The position numbers and the translations under genes were made by a program. The notes under the pieces were generated by a model. That model was given only the letters and a program-made list of their open reading frames with translations. It made no database searches and was not told where the DNA came from. DNA of 64,000 nucleotides. It comes from DASQZT01 sp963728965 (GTDB taxonomy: Bacteria; Acidobacteriota; Terriglobia; Bryobacterales; Bryobacteraceae). The DNA lies in contig CAVSMH010000008.1 in assembly GCA_963728965.1 (NCBI GenBank), positions 372,001-436,000 of the forward strand, in the 5' to 3' direction. Of the stretch, positions 42,548 through 51,575 are shown one piece after another (the stretch's first letter is position 1; each line of letters opens with the position of its first letter).

Positions 42548-44014
42548 CTATTGCCGAATGGCGCGGTAGACCACGGCCCCGATGAGGACGATCGCCAGCC
42601 CGGGCCAGGTGGTGGAAGGCCGATAGGCAAACAGCATCACCAGGACCGTAGTGGCGCCCACGATGTAGAGGGCGGGGACGAAGGGGTAGCCCACCACGCG
42701 GTACGGGCGTTCGGCGTGGGGGCGGGCGATGCGCAGGCGGAAGACTCCCGCGATGGTGAGGATATAGAACAGCAGCGCAGCCGAGATCACGTAATCCAGG
42801 AGATTGCTGTAGAGGTTGCCGTATTGCCGGGTGGCGGTGTTGTAGGTGCGGGGCAGGACCAGGAGGGCGGCCCACACGCCCTGCACCAACAGCGACCAGC
42901 CGGGGACGCGGGCGCGGTTGAGCACCCCGGCGCGCGCGAAGAACAGGCCATCGAGGGCTATGGCGTAGGTGGCGCGGGCCCCGGCGAGCACCAGGCTGTT
43001 CACGCAGCCGAAGGTGGAGATCATAATGGCTATGGCCATGAGGGTGGGCCCGTAGCCGGGAAAGATCTGCTGGAGCATGGCGGTGGCGACGCGGTCGGCG
43101 GGGGCGTTCTGAATGGCGGGCAGGGGCAGCACCACGAGATAGGCGACATTGGCGAGCAGGTATAGCAGGATGACCGCGGCGCAGCCGAGCGCCATGGCGA
43201 GGGGAACGTTGCGGCGCGGGTTCTTGACTTCGGCGGCGACAAAGGTGACGTCGTGCCAGGAATCGGCGGCAAACAGCGAGCCCGACTGGGCGACCGAGAG
43301 CGCCACGAGGAGGCCGAATGCGCCGGTGGCGGCGGCGCCGAGCGAAGGGTCGAAGGCGCCCAGGCGAAACGGGTGGCTGAAATTGGCCACCACCGCCGCG
43401 CGATTCCAACCAAGGAAGAGGCCGGCGACGATGAGCGCGGCGAGGGCGGCGGTCTTGGCCGAGCCGAAAATATTCTGCACGATTTTGCCGTATTCGAGGC
43501 CGCGGGAGTTGGTCCAGGTAAGCAGGACGATGACGGCGATGGCGAGGAGCTGGGCGGTGGAGAGGGAGAGCGCGTATTGCGAGGTGAGGTGGACCGGCGC
43601 GATGAGGTAACGGCTCTCGGAGACGGCGGGAAACAGGAGCGCGGAAAAACGCGCGAAGGCCACGGCGACGGCGGCGATGGTGCCGGTTTGAATTACGGTG
43701 AAGAAGGTCCAACCGTACAGAAAGCCCCAGAGCGGGGAAAAGGCTTCGCGCAGATAGATATACATGCCGCCGGCGTGGGGCAGCATGGAGGCGAGTTCGC
43801 CGTAGGAGAGCGCGGCGGTGATGGTAAGCACACCGGTGATGGCCCAGGCCACGAGCATCCAACCGGGGCTGCCGATGAGGCGCGACATATCGGCGGAGAC
43901 GATGAAGATGCCGGAGCCGATCATGACGCCAATGACAACCATGGCGGCGTCGAACAGGTTGAGGCCGCGCACGAATCCGCGTTCGGGCTTGGGCACGGTG
44001 GATGTGGGAAGCAT
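42548..44014 (-). CDS. APC family amino acid permease
   Basis: 488 aa with 12 membrane helices, from ATG 44014. APC signatures: FDAAMVVIGVMIGSGIFIVSAD in helix 1, GELASMLPHAGGMYIYLREAFSP, and helix 6 motif DSWHDVTFVAAEVKNPRRNVP. It belongs to the LAT/polyamine branch by the FIV-GSGIF and PHAGG pattern. The substrate is not certain. It diverges from the secreted repeat protein at 44112. Confidence 0.93.
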   Translation of the reverse strand: MLPTSTVPKPERGFVRGLNLFDAAMVVIGVMIGSGIFIVSADMSRLIGSPGWMLVAWAITGVLTITAALSYGELASMLPHAGGMYIYLREAFSPLWGFLYGWTFFTVIQTGTIAAVAVAFARFSALLFPAVSESRYLIAPVHLTSQYALSLSTAQLLAIAVIVLLTWTNSRGLEYGKIVQNIFGSAKTAALAALIVAGLFLGWNRAAVVANFSHPFRLGAFDPSLGAAATGAFGLLVALSVAQSGSLFAADSWHDVTFVAAEVKNPRRNVPLAMALGCAAVILLYLLANVAYLVVLPLPAIQNAPADRVATAMLQQIFPGYGPTLMAIAIMISTFGCVNSLVLAGARATYAIALDGLFFARAGVLNRARVPGWSLLVQGVWAALLVLPRTYNTATRQYGNLYSNLLDYVISAALLFYILTIAGVFRLRIARPHAERPYRVVGYPFVPALYIVGATTVLVMLFAYRPSTTWPGLAIVLIGAVVYRAIRQ

Positions 44015-44111
44015 GAGGAAGCGGCTTGGCGGGCAGCTTACCGCAGGGGCGGCGGGAGAGTCAACCGACGGTGGCAGGTGGCGTGCTAGAACAGTTGCAG
44101 TAGAGGTGCGC

Positions 44112-45074
44112 ATGAAAGCACGAATGTGGATGACGATTGCCGTAACAGCGGTAGCCATGCCACTGGGAGCCCAGAACCAGCCGCGGCGGGCGATCGTCAC
44201 GGGTGGAGGGAATCCCGGGGCGGGCAGATGTGAAGTGGAGGTAGTGGTGGACGGCGCCGCAGAGGTGGAAATCCGCGGCGACAACGCAGTGCTGCGGAAC
44301 GTGTGGGGACAGCCGCCGCAATGGCGTCGTTTTCAATGCACTTCGGTGATGCCGGTGAATCCCGAGAACTTCCGGTTCCGGGGCGTGGACGGACGTGGCA
44401 GGCAGGACTTGGTGCAGGATCCCAGGAATGGGCGGCCGGTGATGGTGCGGATCGAGGATCGGGACGGCGGTTCGGAAGGGTACACCTTCGAACTCTCGTG
44501 GAACAACGGCGGGGGTGGGCCACCGGTGGAGCCCGGTCCGATTCCGGGGGGACGATTCACGGCGTCGCAGGCCATTCGGGTGTGCCAGGATGCGGCGCGC
44601 GACGAAGCGAGAAGGCGATTCCAGGCGGGCGACGTGGATTTCGAGCACATCAATATCGATGACAATCCGGGGCGTCGCGACTGGGTGGTGGGAGTGTTGG
44701 AGGCGCGGCCGCGATTTGGACCGGGGCGGCGTGCACGGTTCTCGTGCTCGGTGGACTTCTCGACGGGGCGGGTGCGGTCCGTGCAACTCGAGCCCGTCGA
44801 GGGCGGCCGGGGTGACGATCGCGGCCGGGGACCGGACCGGAGCGCGCTGGCCTTCGACAACTGCCGGCGCGCGGTGGCGGACCGGCTGCGCGACCGGGGT
44901 TTCGTCGAGCCGGACTTCGGGCGGATCTCGGTGGACGACCATCCCGGACGGCGCGATTGGATCATCGGCGACGTGCGGGCACGCGAACGAGGGCGCAGAC
45001 AGGAGTTCAGCTTTTCGTGCTCGGTGAACCTGGACACGGGTGCGATCCGCTCGGCAGACGTGGTGCGGCGGTAA
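44112..45074 (+). CDS. Secreted protein with a duplicated domain
   Basis: 320 aa. Signal peptide residues 1-21. After a beta-rich opening (RFRGVDGRGRQDLVQD) comes an internal duplication of about 70 residues. Both copies contain a Cys-containing helix, then FEHINIDDNPGRRDWVVG or FGRISVDDHPGRRDWIIG, then FSCSVDFSTGRVRSV or FSCSVNLDTGAIRSA. Each repeat has two Cys that could form a disulfide. Gly-rich linkers separate them. No family was recognised. Confidence 0.7.
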   Translation: MKARMWMTIAVTAVAMPLGAQNQPRRAIVTGGGNPGAGRCEVEVVVDGAAEVEIRGDNAVLRNVWGQPPQWRRFQCTSVMPVNPENFRFRGVDGRGRQDLVQDPRNGRPVMVRIEDRDGGSEGYTFELSWNNGGGGPPVEPGPIPGGRFTASQAIRVCQDAARDEARRRFQAGDVDFEHINIDDNPGRRDWVVGVLEARPRFGPGRRARFSCSVDFSTGRVRSVQLEPVEGGRGDDRGRGPDRSALAFDNCRRAVADRLRDRGFVEPDFGRISVDDHPGRRDWIIGDVRARERGRRQEFSFSCSVNLDTGAIRSADVVRR

Positions 45075-45243
45075 GCTGCTGTCTGGCAGCGGGGTCGCGG
45101 AGGGAAGCCGGCGGTCCGCGGAGGCGCACCGCATCCGGACGAGACTGCGGCGCGAGATGCCCGAGGTGTACACGCCGCCCTCCACGGTTTGGATCTGTCA
45201 AAATAGGATCAGAATTTCTGTTGGCTCATTGAGGGAGGGTAAA

Positions 45244-45576
45244 GTGATCGACACGGTCTTGAACCTGCTGTTTCGATGTCCCCACCACCGCCTCACGAGG
45301 CCCGTTTCTCCCGTGAGCAAGGCCGGACAGCCGCACGGCGAAGCCTACGTGGTTTGTCTCGACTGCGGCAAGCAATTCGCGTACGACATGCAGTTGATGA
45401 AGATCGGCAAGCCGCTTTCCACCGCCTCCAACGGCGGCGTGCTGAATCCCGACATGCCCGCCCCGCGCCAGAACCAGAAGGTGAAATACGCCCTGTGGGC
45501 CGTTCCGCTCGCGTTCTTCGCCGGAGCGCTGTTGCGGCGTCCGCGCGAGAAGAAACACGATCCCAACCAACCGTGA
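45244..45576 (+). CDS. Small zinc-ribbon-like protein with one membrane helix
   Basis: 110 aa from GTG 45244 with GGAGGG at 45233-45238. The first half has Cys pairs CPHH and CLDCG that could hold a metal (FRCPHHRLTRP, YVVCLDCGKQFAYDM). A membrane helix near residues 82-98 (KYALWAVPLAFFAGALL) precedes a basic tail. Function unknown; it stands alone, 169 bp after the duplicated-domain gene. Confidence 0.65.
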   Translation: MIDTVLNLLFRCPHHRLTRPVSPVSKAGQPHGEAYVVCLDCGKQFAYDMQLMKIGKPLSTASNGGVLNPDMPAPRQNQKVKYALWAVPLAFFAGALLRRPREKKHDPNQP

Positions 45577-45767
45577 GCGGCGGTGGACGAAAGCGTCCAT
45601 CACCGGTCCCACACAGAGCACACACCCGAAATCCCGGAGCGTTTCCGTCAGTCCGGCGGTCCGGTTACAATTGATTTCTCCTCCTCCGTGTAGCCTCAGT
45701 CGAGTCATTCGATCGCTCTCGTGTGCTGATTGTGGAGTGACCGGCCCGAGGACGGAGCGCGGCACGC

Positions 45768-45798
45768 TTGCCGCAAGCGCCGCCGGCACCCTTATAAT
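45768..45798 (+). promoter_or_regulatory. Promoter of the FHA-SpoIIE gene, leaderless spacing
   Basis: TTGCCG (45768-45773) and TATAAT (45793-45798), spacing 19 bp. The -10 ends 8 nt before ATG 45807, so transcription would start at or within 1-2 nt of the start codon. No Shine-Dalgarno is present. Confidence 0.6.
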
Positions 45799-45806
45799 GA
45801 ACCATC

Positions 45807-47447
45807 ATGGCGCGCGAACTGCTGATCCAGTGCCCGGATGGTCAGACGAAGACGATTCCGCTGACCGGCGAACGCCTCGCTGTAGGTCGTTCCAGCGCCT
45901 CCGAACTGTGCTTTCCCGAAGATGCCGGCCTGTCGCGCCAGCATTTCGCCTTCGAAACCCAGGGCGACGAGTGGACAGTCCAGGACCTGGGGAGCAAGAA
46001 CGGCACCTATGTCAACAACATCCCCTTGAAGGGACGACTGATCCTCAAGCCGGGTGACCGCATCACCGCGGGACACCTGGTAATCATGTTCGCGCCCGGC
46101 GCGCAGGCGCCCGAAGCGGGAGTCGTGGTATTCGATGGGACGAACAGCACCTCGCCCACCACTTCCACAGTGGTGACGAGTCTGGAGGGCGCCACGCACC
46201 AAACCCTGGCGCTCGAACGGAGCGGCCCCAAAGCGTCGGCTCCCATGCAGGCGCTGATCCGCGCCGGCCAGGAACTGTCCGAGAACCGCCCGCTGGCCGA
46301 CCTGTTCCCGTTGATCCTCGACCTCGCCATCCAGGCGGTCAACGCACAGCGCGGCGTGCTGTTGCTGATCGAGGGCGACGGCCTCGTTCCCAAGGCACAC
46401 AAGGGCGACGCCTTTCGTATTTCCACTGCCGTGCGCGACCGCGTCATCCACGAGAAATCGTCGGTGCTGGTGCGCGACGCGCAACTCGACGATGCCTTCC
46501 GCGGCCGCATGAGCATCGTGGAGCAGAAGGTCCACACGATGATGGCGGTGCCGCTGCAGACCAAAGACCGCATCATCGGTCTGATCTACGTGGATTCGCC
46601 CTTTATTCTGCGCGAGTTTACCAAGGACGACCTGAACCTTCTGACGGTGATGGCCAACGTGGCGGCCATCCGCATCGAAAACGCGCGTCTGGCCGAGATC
46701 GAGGAGGCGGAGCGTATTATGTTCCGCGAACTGAGTCAGGCCGCGGACATCCAGCGCCGTATGCTGCCGACGGAGGCGCCCCAGGTGCCCGGCGCTGACC
46801 TGGCCGGTTACAATGCGGCTTGCCGCACCGTGGGCGGCGACTACTTCGATTTCTTCCCGTATTCCGATGGCAGCGTGGCCATGGCGCTGGGCGATGTTTC
46901 CGGCAAGGGCATGCCCGCCTCCCTCCTGATGATGCAGATACACGCCCGCGTGCAGGCGCTGGCCACCGAAGATCCGGGCGACCTGGCAGCCTTCATGACG
47001 CGCGTCAACAAAGCCACCTGCACCAACTGCCCCAGCAACCGCTTCATCACGTTTTTCTTCTGTGTTTTCAATCCGGCGACGGGTGATTTGAGATTTGCCA
47101 ATGCCGGCCACAACCCGCCCATCCTGCTGCGGGCTTCCGGTGAGGCGGTGATGCTCGAAGGCGGCGGCCCCGTGCTGGGGATCGTTCCATTCGCCTCTTA
47201 CGGCGAAGCCACCGCGCACCTGAACCGGGGCGATGTGCTGGTGCTCTATAGCGACGGGGTCACGGAAGCCAACAATCCCAATTTCGACGAGTTCGGGGAG
47301 CAGCGCTTGATCGAGGTTCTGGCTCGCCATCGCACCGAACCGGCCGGGGCTATCGTGGAGGCCGTGACTCGGGCCGTAACCGATTTTGCGGCCGGCGCGC
47401 CGCAGGCGGACGATATCACGCTGGCCATCGCCAAGCGGGTGGGATGA
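45807..47447 (+). CDS. FHA-GAF-SpoIIE/PP2C phosphatase
   Basis: 546 aa. FHA residues 1-100 have the phosphothreonine-binding G27-R28-S29, SxxH (S43-H46) and N65-G66. A GAF domain occupies about 165-300 (NAQRGVLLLIEGDG, VHTMMAVPLQTKDRIIGLIY). A coiled linker leads to the SpoIIE phosphatase (CRTVGGDYFDFF, LGDVSGKGMPASLL, FANAGHNPPILL, QADDITLAI). It probably reads a phosphorylated partner and dephosphorylates a stress-regulator protein. No Shine-Dalgarno; likely leaderless. It overlaps the YkgJ-type gene by ATGA. Confidence 0.94.
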   Translation: MARELLIQCPDGQTKTIPLTGERLAVGRSSASELCFPEDAGLSRQHFAFETQGDEWTVQDLGSKNGTYVNNIPLKGRLILKPGDRITAGHLVIMFAPGAQAPEAGVVVFDGTNSTSPTTSTVVTSLEGATHQTLALERSGPKASAPMQALIRAGQELSENRPLADLFPLILDLAIQAVNAQRGVLLLIEGDGLVPKAHKGDAFRISTAVRDRVIHEKSSVLVRDAQLDDAFRGRMSIVEQKVHTMMAVPLQTKDRIIGLIYVDSPFILREFTKDDLNLLTVMANVAAIRIENARLAEIEEAERIMFRELSQAADIQRRMLPTEAPQVPGADLAGYNAACRTVGGDYFDFFPYSDGSVAMALGDVSGKGMPASLLMMQIHARVQALATEDPGDLAAFMTRVNKATCTNCPSNRFITFFFCVFNPATGDLRFANAGHNPPILLRASGEAVMLEGGGPVLGIVPFASYGEATAHLNRGDVLVLYSDGVTEANNPNFDEFGEQRLIEVLARHRTEPAGAIVEAVTRAVTDFAAGAPQADDITLAIAKRVG

Positions 47448-47950
47448 TCACCGACCTGGTACAGATCCGCCTGCTTGGCGAGAAGAAGCGTCCCGAAAAC
47501 GAGCGCTTCCGCCGCCACATGAAATCGCACGGCCATTCCGACCGCATTCTGCGCCGCATGGCCGAGCAGGTGGAAGCGCAGATCGACTGCCGCGCATGCG
47601 CCAACTGCTGCAAGGTGGCGACGGTAAAGCTGTCGGTGCGGGATAGCGAACGCCTGACCCGATATCTGCGCGTCCCCGCGGCGCGATTCCGGGCCGAGTA
47701 CACGGCCGAAAGCGAGGAGGAAGGGACAGTCCTGCGGCGGAGCGATGCGGCAGGCTGTATATTTCTGGCGGACAAGGACTGCACGGTTTACGATGCCCGC
47801 CCGGACATCTGTCAGCGCTTTCCGCACCTGGTGCGCGGCAGCGGTTCGATTGCCAGCCGGATGTGGCAGTTCGTCGACCGCGCCTGCTACTGCCCGATCG
47901 TGTACAACGCCCTCGAAGCTTTCAAAGAAGCCCTGCGCTTTAAGCCATAA
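47444..47950 (+). CDS. YkgJ family cysteine-cluster protein
   Basis: 168 aa; ATG overlaps the phosphatase stop by 4 bp. The cluster CRACANCC, a lone Cys in AGCIFLADKDC, CTVYDARPDIC and YC near the end match the CxxCxxCC-type zinc/iron cluster family (UPF0153). Cofactor and function are not established. Coupling to the FHA-SpoIIE gene is unusual. Confidence 0.88.
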   Translation: MITDLVQIRLLGEKKRPENERFRRHMKSHGHSDRILRRMAEQVEAQIDCRACANCCKVATVKLSVRDSERLTRYLRVPAARFRAEYTAESEEEGTVLRRSDAAGCIFLADKDCTVYDARPDICQRFPHLVRGSGSIASRMWQFVDRACYCPIVYNALEAFKEALRFKP

Positions 47951-48203
47951 GCGGTTTGTAGCTGGGCAGATGGCAGCATTACCGGCTGGCCGGGGATTGC
48001 GCCGCGGCGGCGGTGGACCTGGTCGGCGGCGGTGGCGTACAGCACCCGGACATCCTTCCCGTAGGTCACGCTTTTTCGCCCGGGAAGACGTGGTCCGGCG
48101 GCACTCAGCACACCTGCCAGCAAACCAATCAACGGAAATGCGCTTCATGTATAAGGGCAATCCGACACCGTGCCGATAGATAGAGCAGCGACGATCGTTA
48201 CTT

Positions 48204-51200
48204 ATGAAACCGCATTATATCGTCCTCTTCGGGTGCCTGCTCCTGACGTCCTGCGGAACCGGACTGAGACCGAAATCGGCTTTACCGGTGCCATTGCCGC
48301 CGGTTACGGACTATCGGCCGGTGGCGGGCGTCGCGGAGGATCGCGAGGATTCCGCGCGGGAGGCAATCGAATTCTATCTCTTGAAGCGCACCGGTGGTGA
48401 GCCCCTGCCCGTCCGGCGCTTGCTCGCCGCGCAACGGCACGCCCGCGGCATGCCGCGTTATTCGATTGCGCAGCGCCGGCTTCTCTCCGCGGAGAAACGA
48501 TTGTCGGCGCACGATGCCTTCGTCGGAAGCTGGCAGCCTCTCGGACCGGGTAATATCGGCGGCCGCACGCGGAGCCTGGTGATTCATCCGGGCGACCCGA
48601 ACACGATGTACGCGGGTGCGGTTGGCGGGGGCGTATGGAAGACCATGGACGGCGGCCTGTCCTGGGTGCCGCTCTCGGACCTCCTGCCGGCAATCGGCAT
48701 CAGTGCGCTCGCCATGGATCCTGCGAACCCGGACACCCTGTACGCAGGTACCGGGGAGTGGTACGCCGGCGATTCCATCCGCGGCGCGGGTATCTTCAAA
48801 ACCACCGACGGCGGCGCCACCTGGACGCTGTTGCCCGGCACCACGACGCAGTTCTTTTATTACGTCAACAAGATCGTTTTGAGTCCGAATGACAGCCGGA
48901 GAGTGTACGCCGCCACGTGGGATGGCATCTTCCTCAGTCCCGATGCGGGGGCTACCTGGCAGATGGTGCTGGATCGACGCGGTCCGCTCGCCGGCTGCCA
49001 GGACCTGGTCATCCGCACCGACCGGACCGCGGACTACCTGTTTGCTGCATGCGGCGCGGAGGGCTCGCCCGATCCGGCGATTTTCCGCAATGTCGATGCC
49101 GCGGGTCCCGGCACCTGGGAGTTGGTCTTCACCGCGGAGGACATGGGACGCACCTCGCTGGCCCTTGCGCCTTCCAACCAAGAGACCGTGTACGCTGCGG
49201 TATCGAGCGTGTCGGCGGGCGAGTGGGAGCACGGGCTCTTGGGGGTATACCGTTCCACCGCGGGCGGTGAGGCCGACTCGTGGGAAGCCCGTGTCTCCAA
49301 CCAGGATGCCGACCGGCTAAACAGCGCGCTTTTTTCCAATCCCTCCGACCTGTTTGCGGATACCTGCTCCGGCGGCACCGCGGCGCGATACAACCAGGGC
49401 GACTATGACAATGCGATCGCCGTAGACCCTCTGAATTCCGAGGTGGTGTGGGTCGGCGGCATCGATCTGTTCCGGTCCGATGATGGAGGCAGAACCTGGG
49501 GCATCGCGGCTTTCTGGCAGGCGACAGGTACTCAACTGGTGCATGCCGACATTCACGCGTTAGCGTTTGCACCCGGCTACAACGGTTCTGATAACCAGGG
49601 ACTCCACGTCGCCACCGATGGAGGCGTCTACCACACCGGTAACGCCATGGCTGCGACCGCGCGGGGAGACCGGGCCGCCTGCGCACCATACTCGACCGCC
49701 ATCGCCTGGAGCAGCTTGAACAACGGCTATGCGGTCACGCAGTTCTATCATGGCGGGGTCTATCCGGGGGGCGGCGCCTACTTCGGCGGCACGCAGGACA
49801 ACGGTACCCTGCGCGGTTCCGCCGCGGCCGGGGCTGCCGACTGGTTGACGATTATGGGCGGCGATGGCGGCATTACCGCGCTCGATCCTACCGACCCGAA
49901 TATCGTGTTCGCCGAAGCCCCCAATCTCGGTTTGCGAAAAAGCGAAAACGGGGCGGCGACGTTCTCCTCCGCGACCCGCGGGATCGCCGAACCATCCGCT
50001 AACTTTGTTTTCGTGGCACCGTTCGTCCTCGATCCCGGCAATCCGCAGCGACTGTACATCGGCGGTAAGACGCTTTGGCGTACGACGGATGGCGCCCGGA
50101 ACTGGCAACCAGCATCGGCGCCGCTGTCCGACGAGGCCGGAAACATCAGCGCCATCGCCGTTTCGGCCGCCAATCCTGACCGCGTAGTGTTCGGCACGAC
50201 CAGGGGCTTCCTCTTCCGCGCCGCGAACGCGCTGGCGGCGGACGAGGAAACCGTATGGGAATCGGTTCAGCCCCGCGGCGGCTACCTTTCCCACGTCGAG
50301 TTCGATCCCAGCGACCCGAAGCTGGTCTACGTGACCTACAGCCAATACAACCGGATGGACAGCGACAGCCACGTGTACCGGTCGATCGACGGCGGCGAGT
50401 CCTGGACGGGCATCGACGGCTCAGGGACGGCAGCCCTGCCGGATGTCCCCGTATGGACCGTGCTCGCCGATCCGCAAGACCCCTCCACGCTATACGTGGG
50501 AACCGATATCGGAGTCTTTGTCTCGACGGACGCCGGCGCCACCTGGGCTCGCGACGCCGATCCCTTTGCCGATGCCGTTACGGAAACGCTGGTTCTCGAT
50601 CGAAGCGCCGGAGAGAGTTCGCTCTACGCCTTCACTCACGGCCGCGGAGTATGGAAGACCGTGCTTCCCGGTTCGGGAGATCCCTGCCAGTACACCGTGT
50701 CGCCGGAGTCGGCATCCATTTCCGCCGACGGTGGAAGCAGCCCCTCGTTCCAGGTGACCACGGCAGACCGGTGCTCCTGGGCGGTCGTGCAGCGGGACGG
50801 CGGCGCCTATTTCGCCGTGAGCTCGCCTGGCGGCGGAACGGGCAGCGGCAGCTTTCAGTTCACTCCGCGCTTCGTCAACAACACACCCGCCCCTCTCACG
50901 TCGAAGCTCTTCGTGCAGGATCGTATCGTTTCCGTCACCCAGGAGGCCGCGGTCATCGCCGGCGGCAACGATGAAGCTCTTGCGCCGTTTCCGTTGAGCG
51001 CCTTGCCGGCGGTTCTGATCGAGAACACCGCCAATGCCACCGAATCCCCCGACGATCCGGTGCATTCCTGCACCGGTTTCGCGGATACCAGGACGTTGTG
51101 GTTCAAGGTAACGGCGCCCGATACGGGTGCGCTCACCGTCGTGCTGATGAACCGTACGGAGAGCGGCACCGATGCCGGGACGGTGTTGACCGGCTATCGG

Positions 51201-51404
51201 CTGGCGGACGGCCAAATCGGACCCGAGTCAGGCTGCTTCGTCATCCCGCAGAGCACCGGTTCCAGCGGGTTCCAGGGTCTCGAGTGGAAGGTCTCTACGG
51301 GCGACACGCTCGCCTTCGAGGTGAGCGCTACCCTGGCCGGCGCAAGCGACGGCGCGGTGCCCGCCGGCGGAAACCTGACCGTGATCGCATCGTTCCGCAA
51401 CTGA
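48204..51404 (+). CDS. Large BNR-propeller lipoprotein with BACON-like domain
   Basis: 1066 aa. A lipobox LLTSC ends the signal peptide at about residue 17, so it is probably lipidated. Repeated Asp-box motifs (KTTDGGATWTLL, LSPDAGATWQMV, RSIDGGESWTG, STDAGATWARD) mark sialidase/VPS10-like beta-propellers. After about residue 830, a BACON-like domain (SPESASISADGGSSPSFQVTT) and a further beta domain follow. No catalytic sialidase residues are recognised; glycan or protein binding is more likely. The 253 bp upstream contain no clear gene. Confidence 0.85.
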   Translation: MKPHYIVLFGCLLLTSCGTGLRPKSALPVPLPPVTDYRPVAGVAEDREDSAREAIEFYLLKRTGGEPLPVRRLLAAQRHARGMPRYSIAQRRLLSAEKRLSAHDAFVGSWQPLGPGNIGGRTRSLVIHPGDPNTMYAGAVGGGVWKTMDGGLSWVPLSDLLPAIGISALAMDPANPDTLYAGTGEWYAGDSIRGAGIFKTTDGGATWTLLPGTTTQFFYYVNKIVLSPNDSRRVYAATWDGIFLSPDAGATWQMVLDRRGPLAGCQDLVIRTDRTADYLFAACGAEGSPDPAIFRNVDAAGPGTWELVFTAEDMGRTSLALAPSNQETVYAAVSSVSAGEWEHGLLGVYRSTAGGEADSWEARVSNQDADRLNSALFSNPSDLFADTCSGGTAARYNQGDYDNAIAVDPLNSEVVWVGGIDLFRSDDGGRTWGIAAFWQATGTQLVHADIHALAFAPGYNGSDNQGLHVATDGGVYHTGNAMAATARGDRAACAPYSTAIAWSSLNNGYAVTQFYHGGVYPGGGAYFGGTQDNGTLRGSAAAGAADWLTIMGGDGGITALDPTDPNIVFAEAPNLGLRKSENGAATFSSATRGIAEPSANFVFVAPFVLDPGNPQRLYIGGKTLWRTTDGARNWQPASAPLSDEAGNISAIAVSAANPDRVVFGTTRGFLFRAANALAADEETVWESVQPRGGYLSHVEFDPSDPKLVYVTYSQYNRMDSDSHVYRSIDGGESWTGIDGSGTAALPDVPVWTVLADPQDPSTLYVGTDIGVFVSTDAGATWARDADPFADAVTETLVLDRSAGESSLYAFTHGRGVWKTVLPGSGDPCQYTVSPESASISADGGSSPSFQVTTADRCSWAVVQRDGGAYFAVSSPGGGTGSGSFQFTPRFVNNTPAPLTSKLFVQDRIVSVTQEAAVIAGGNDEALAPFPLSALPAVLIENTANATESPDDPVHSCTGFADTRTLWFKVTAPDTGALTVVLMNRTESGTDAGTVLTGYRLADGQIGPESGCFVIPQSTGSSGFQGLEWKVSTGDTLAFEVSATLAGASDGAVPAGGNLTVIASFRN

Positions 51405-51431
51405 CCGGCGGCCATCTGCGCCGCCGGCTCA

Positions 51432-51440
51432 TGCTATACT
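51432..51440 (+). promoter_or_regulatory. Extended -10 promoter of the his operon
   Basis: TG-C-TATACT: an extended -10 element with TG at 51432-51433 and TATACT at 51435-51440. It has no -35 consensus, as expected for extended -10 promoters. It ends 8 nt before the leader ATG at 51449, the same spacing as for the FHA-SpoIIE gene. Confidence 0.65.
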
Positions 51441-51448
51441 CTCGATTT

Positions 51449-51493
51449 ATGGCCTCCGCCCTCGCGCATCATCACCATCACGCCGATTCGTGA
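51449..51493 (+). CDS. hisL: his operon leader peptide (five consecutive His codons)
   Basis: A 14-residue peptide, MASALAHHHHHADS, from ATG 51449 to TGA 51493. His codons 7-11 lie at 51467-51481. It precedes an attenuator and the his genes. Transcription from the extended -10 would begin at about the ATG, so it is probably translated leaderless. An in-frame ATG at 51431 would overlap the -10 and is less likely. A run of pathway-specific codons before a terminator is the hallmark of ribosome-mediated attenuation. Confidence 0.9.
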   Translation: MASALAHHHHHADS

Positions 51494-51566
51494 CGGGCGG
51501 TTTCTTGATTGCACTCCAACGAAATCGGAAAGGACGCCCGCTGTGGTTCAGGCGGGCTTTTTATTT
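51456..51566 (+). terminator. his attenuator: mutually exclusive stems and intrinsic terminator
   Basis: Segment 1 CCGCCC (51456-51461), inside the leader frame, pairs with segment 2 GGGCGG (51495-51500). Segment 2, as CGGGCG (51494-51499), can instead pair with segment 3 CGCCCG (51535-51540). Segment 3, as GCCCGC (51536-51541), pairs with segment 4 GCGGGC (51552-51557), extendable by CTG/CAG with one bulged base, followed by TTTTTATTT (51558-51566). Ribosomes stalled on His codons cover segment 1 and favour 2:3, which is antitermination. Ribosomes reaching the stop cover segment 2 and free the 3:4 terminator. Confidence 0.88.
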
Positions 51567-51575
51567 GGATCTCGC

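Noticed and set aside
20400..45200. Skew change as evidence of a replication origin or terminus
   Set aside because: No dnaA, parAB, DnaA-box cluster or dif-like site is visible, and the block is too short.
47887..48132. 81-codon minus-strand frame with a signal-peptide-like opening, between ykgJ-type and BNR genes
   Set aside because: Needs a TTG start without a ribosome binding site and overlaps the YkgJ-type gene antisense; possible but unsupported.
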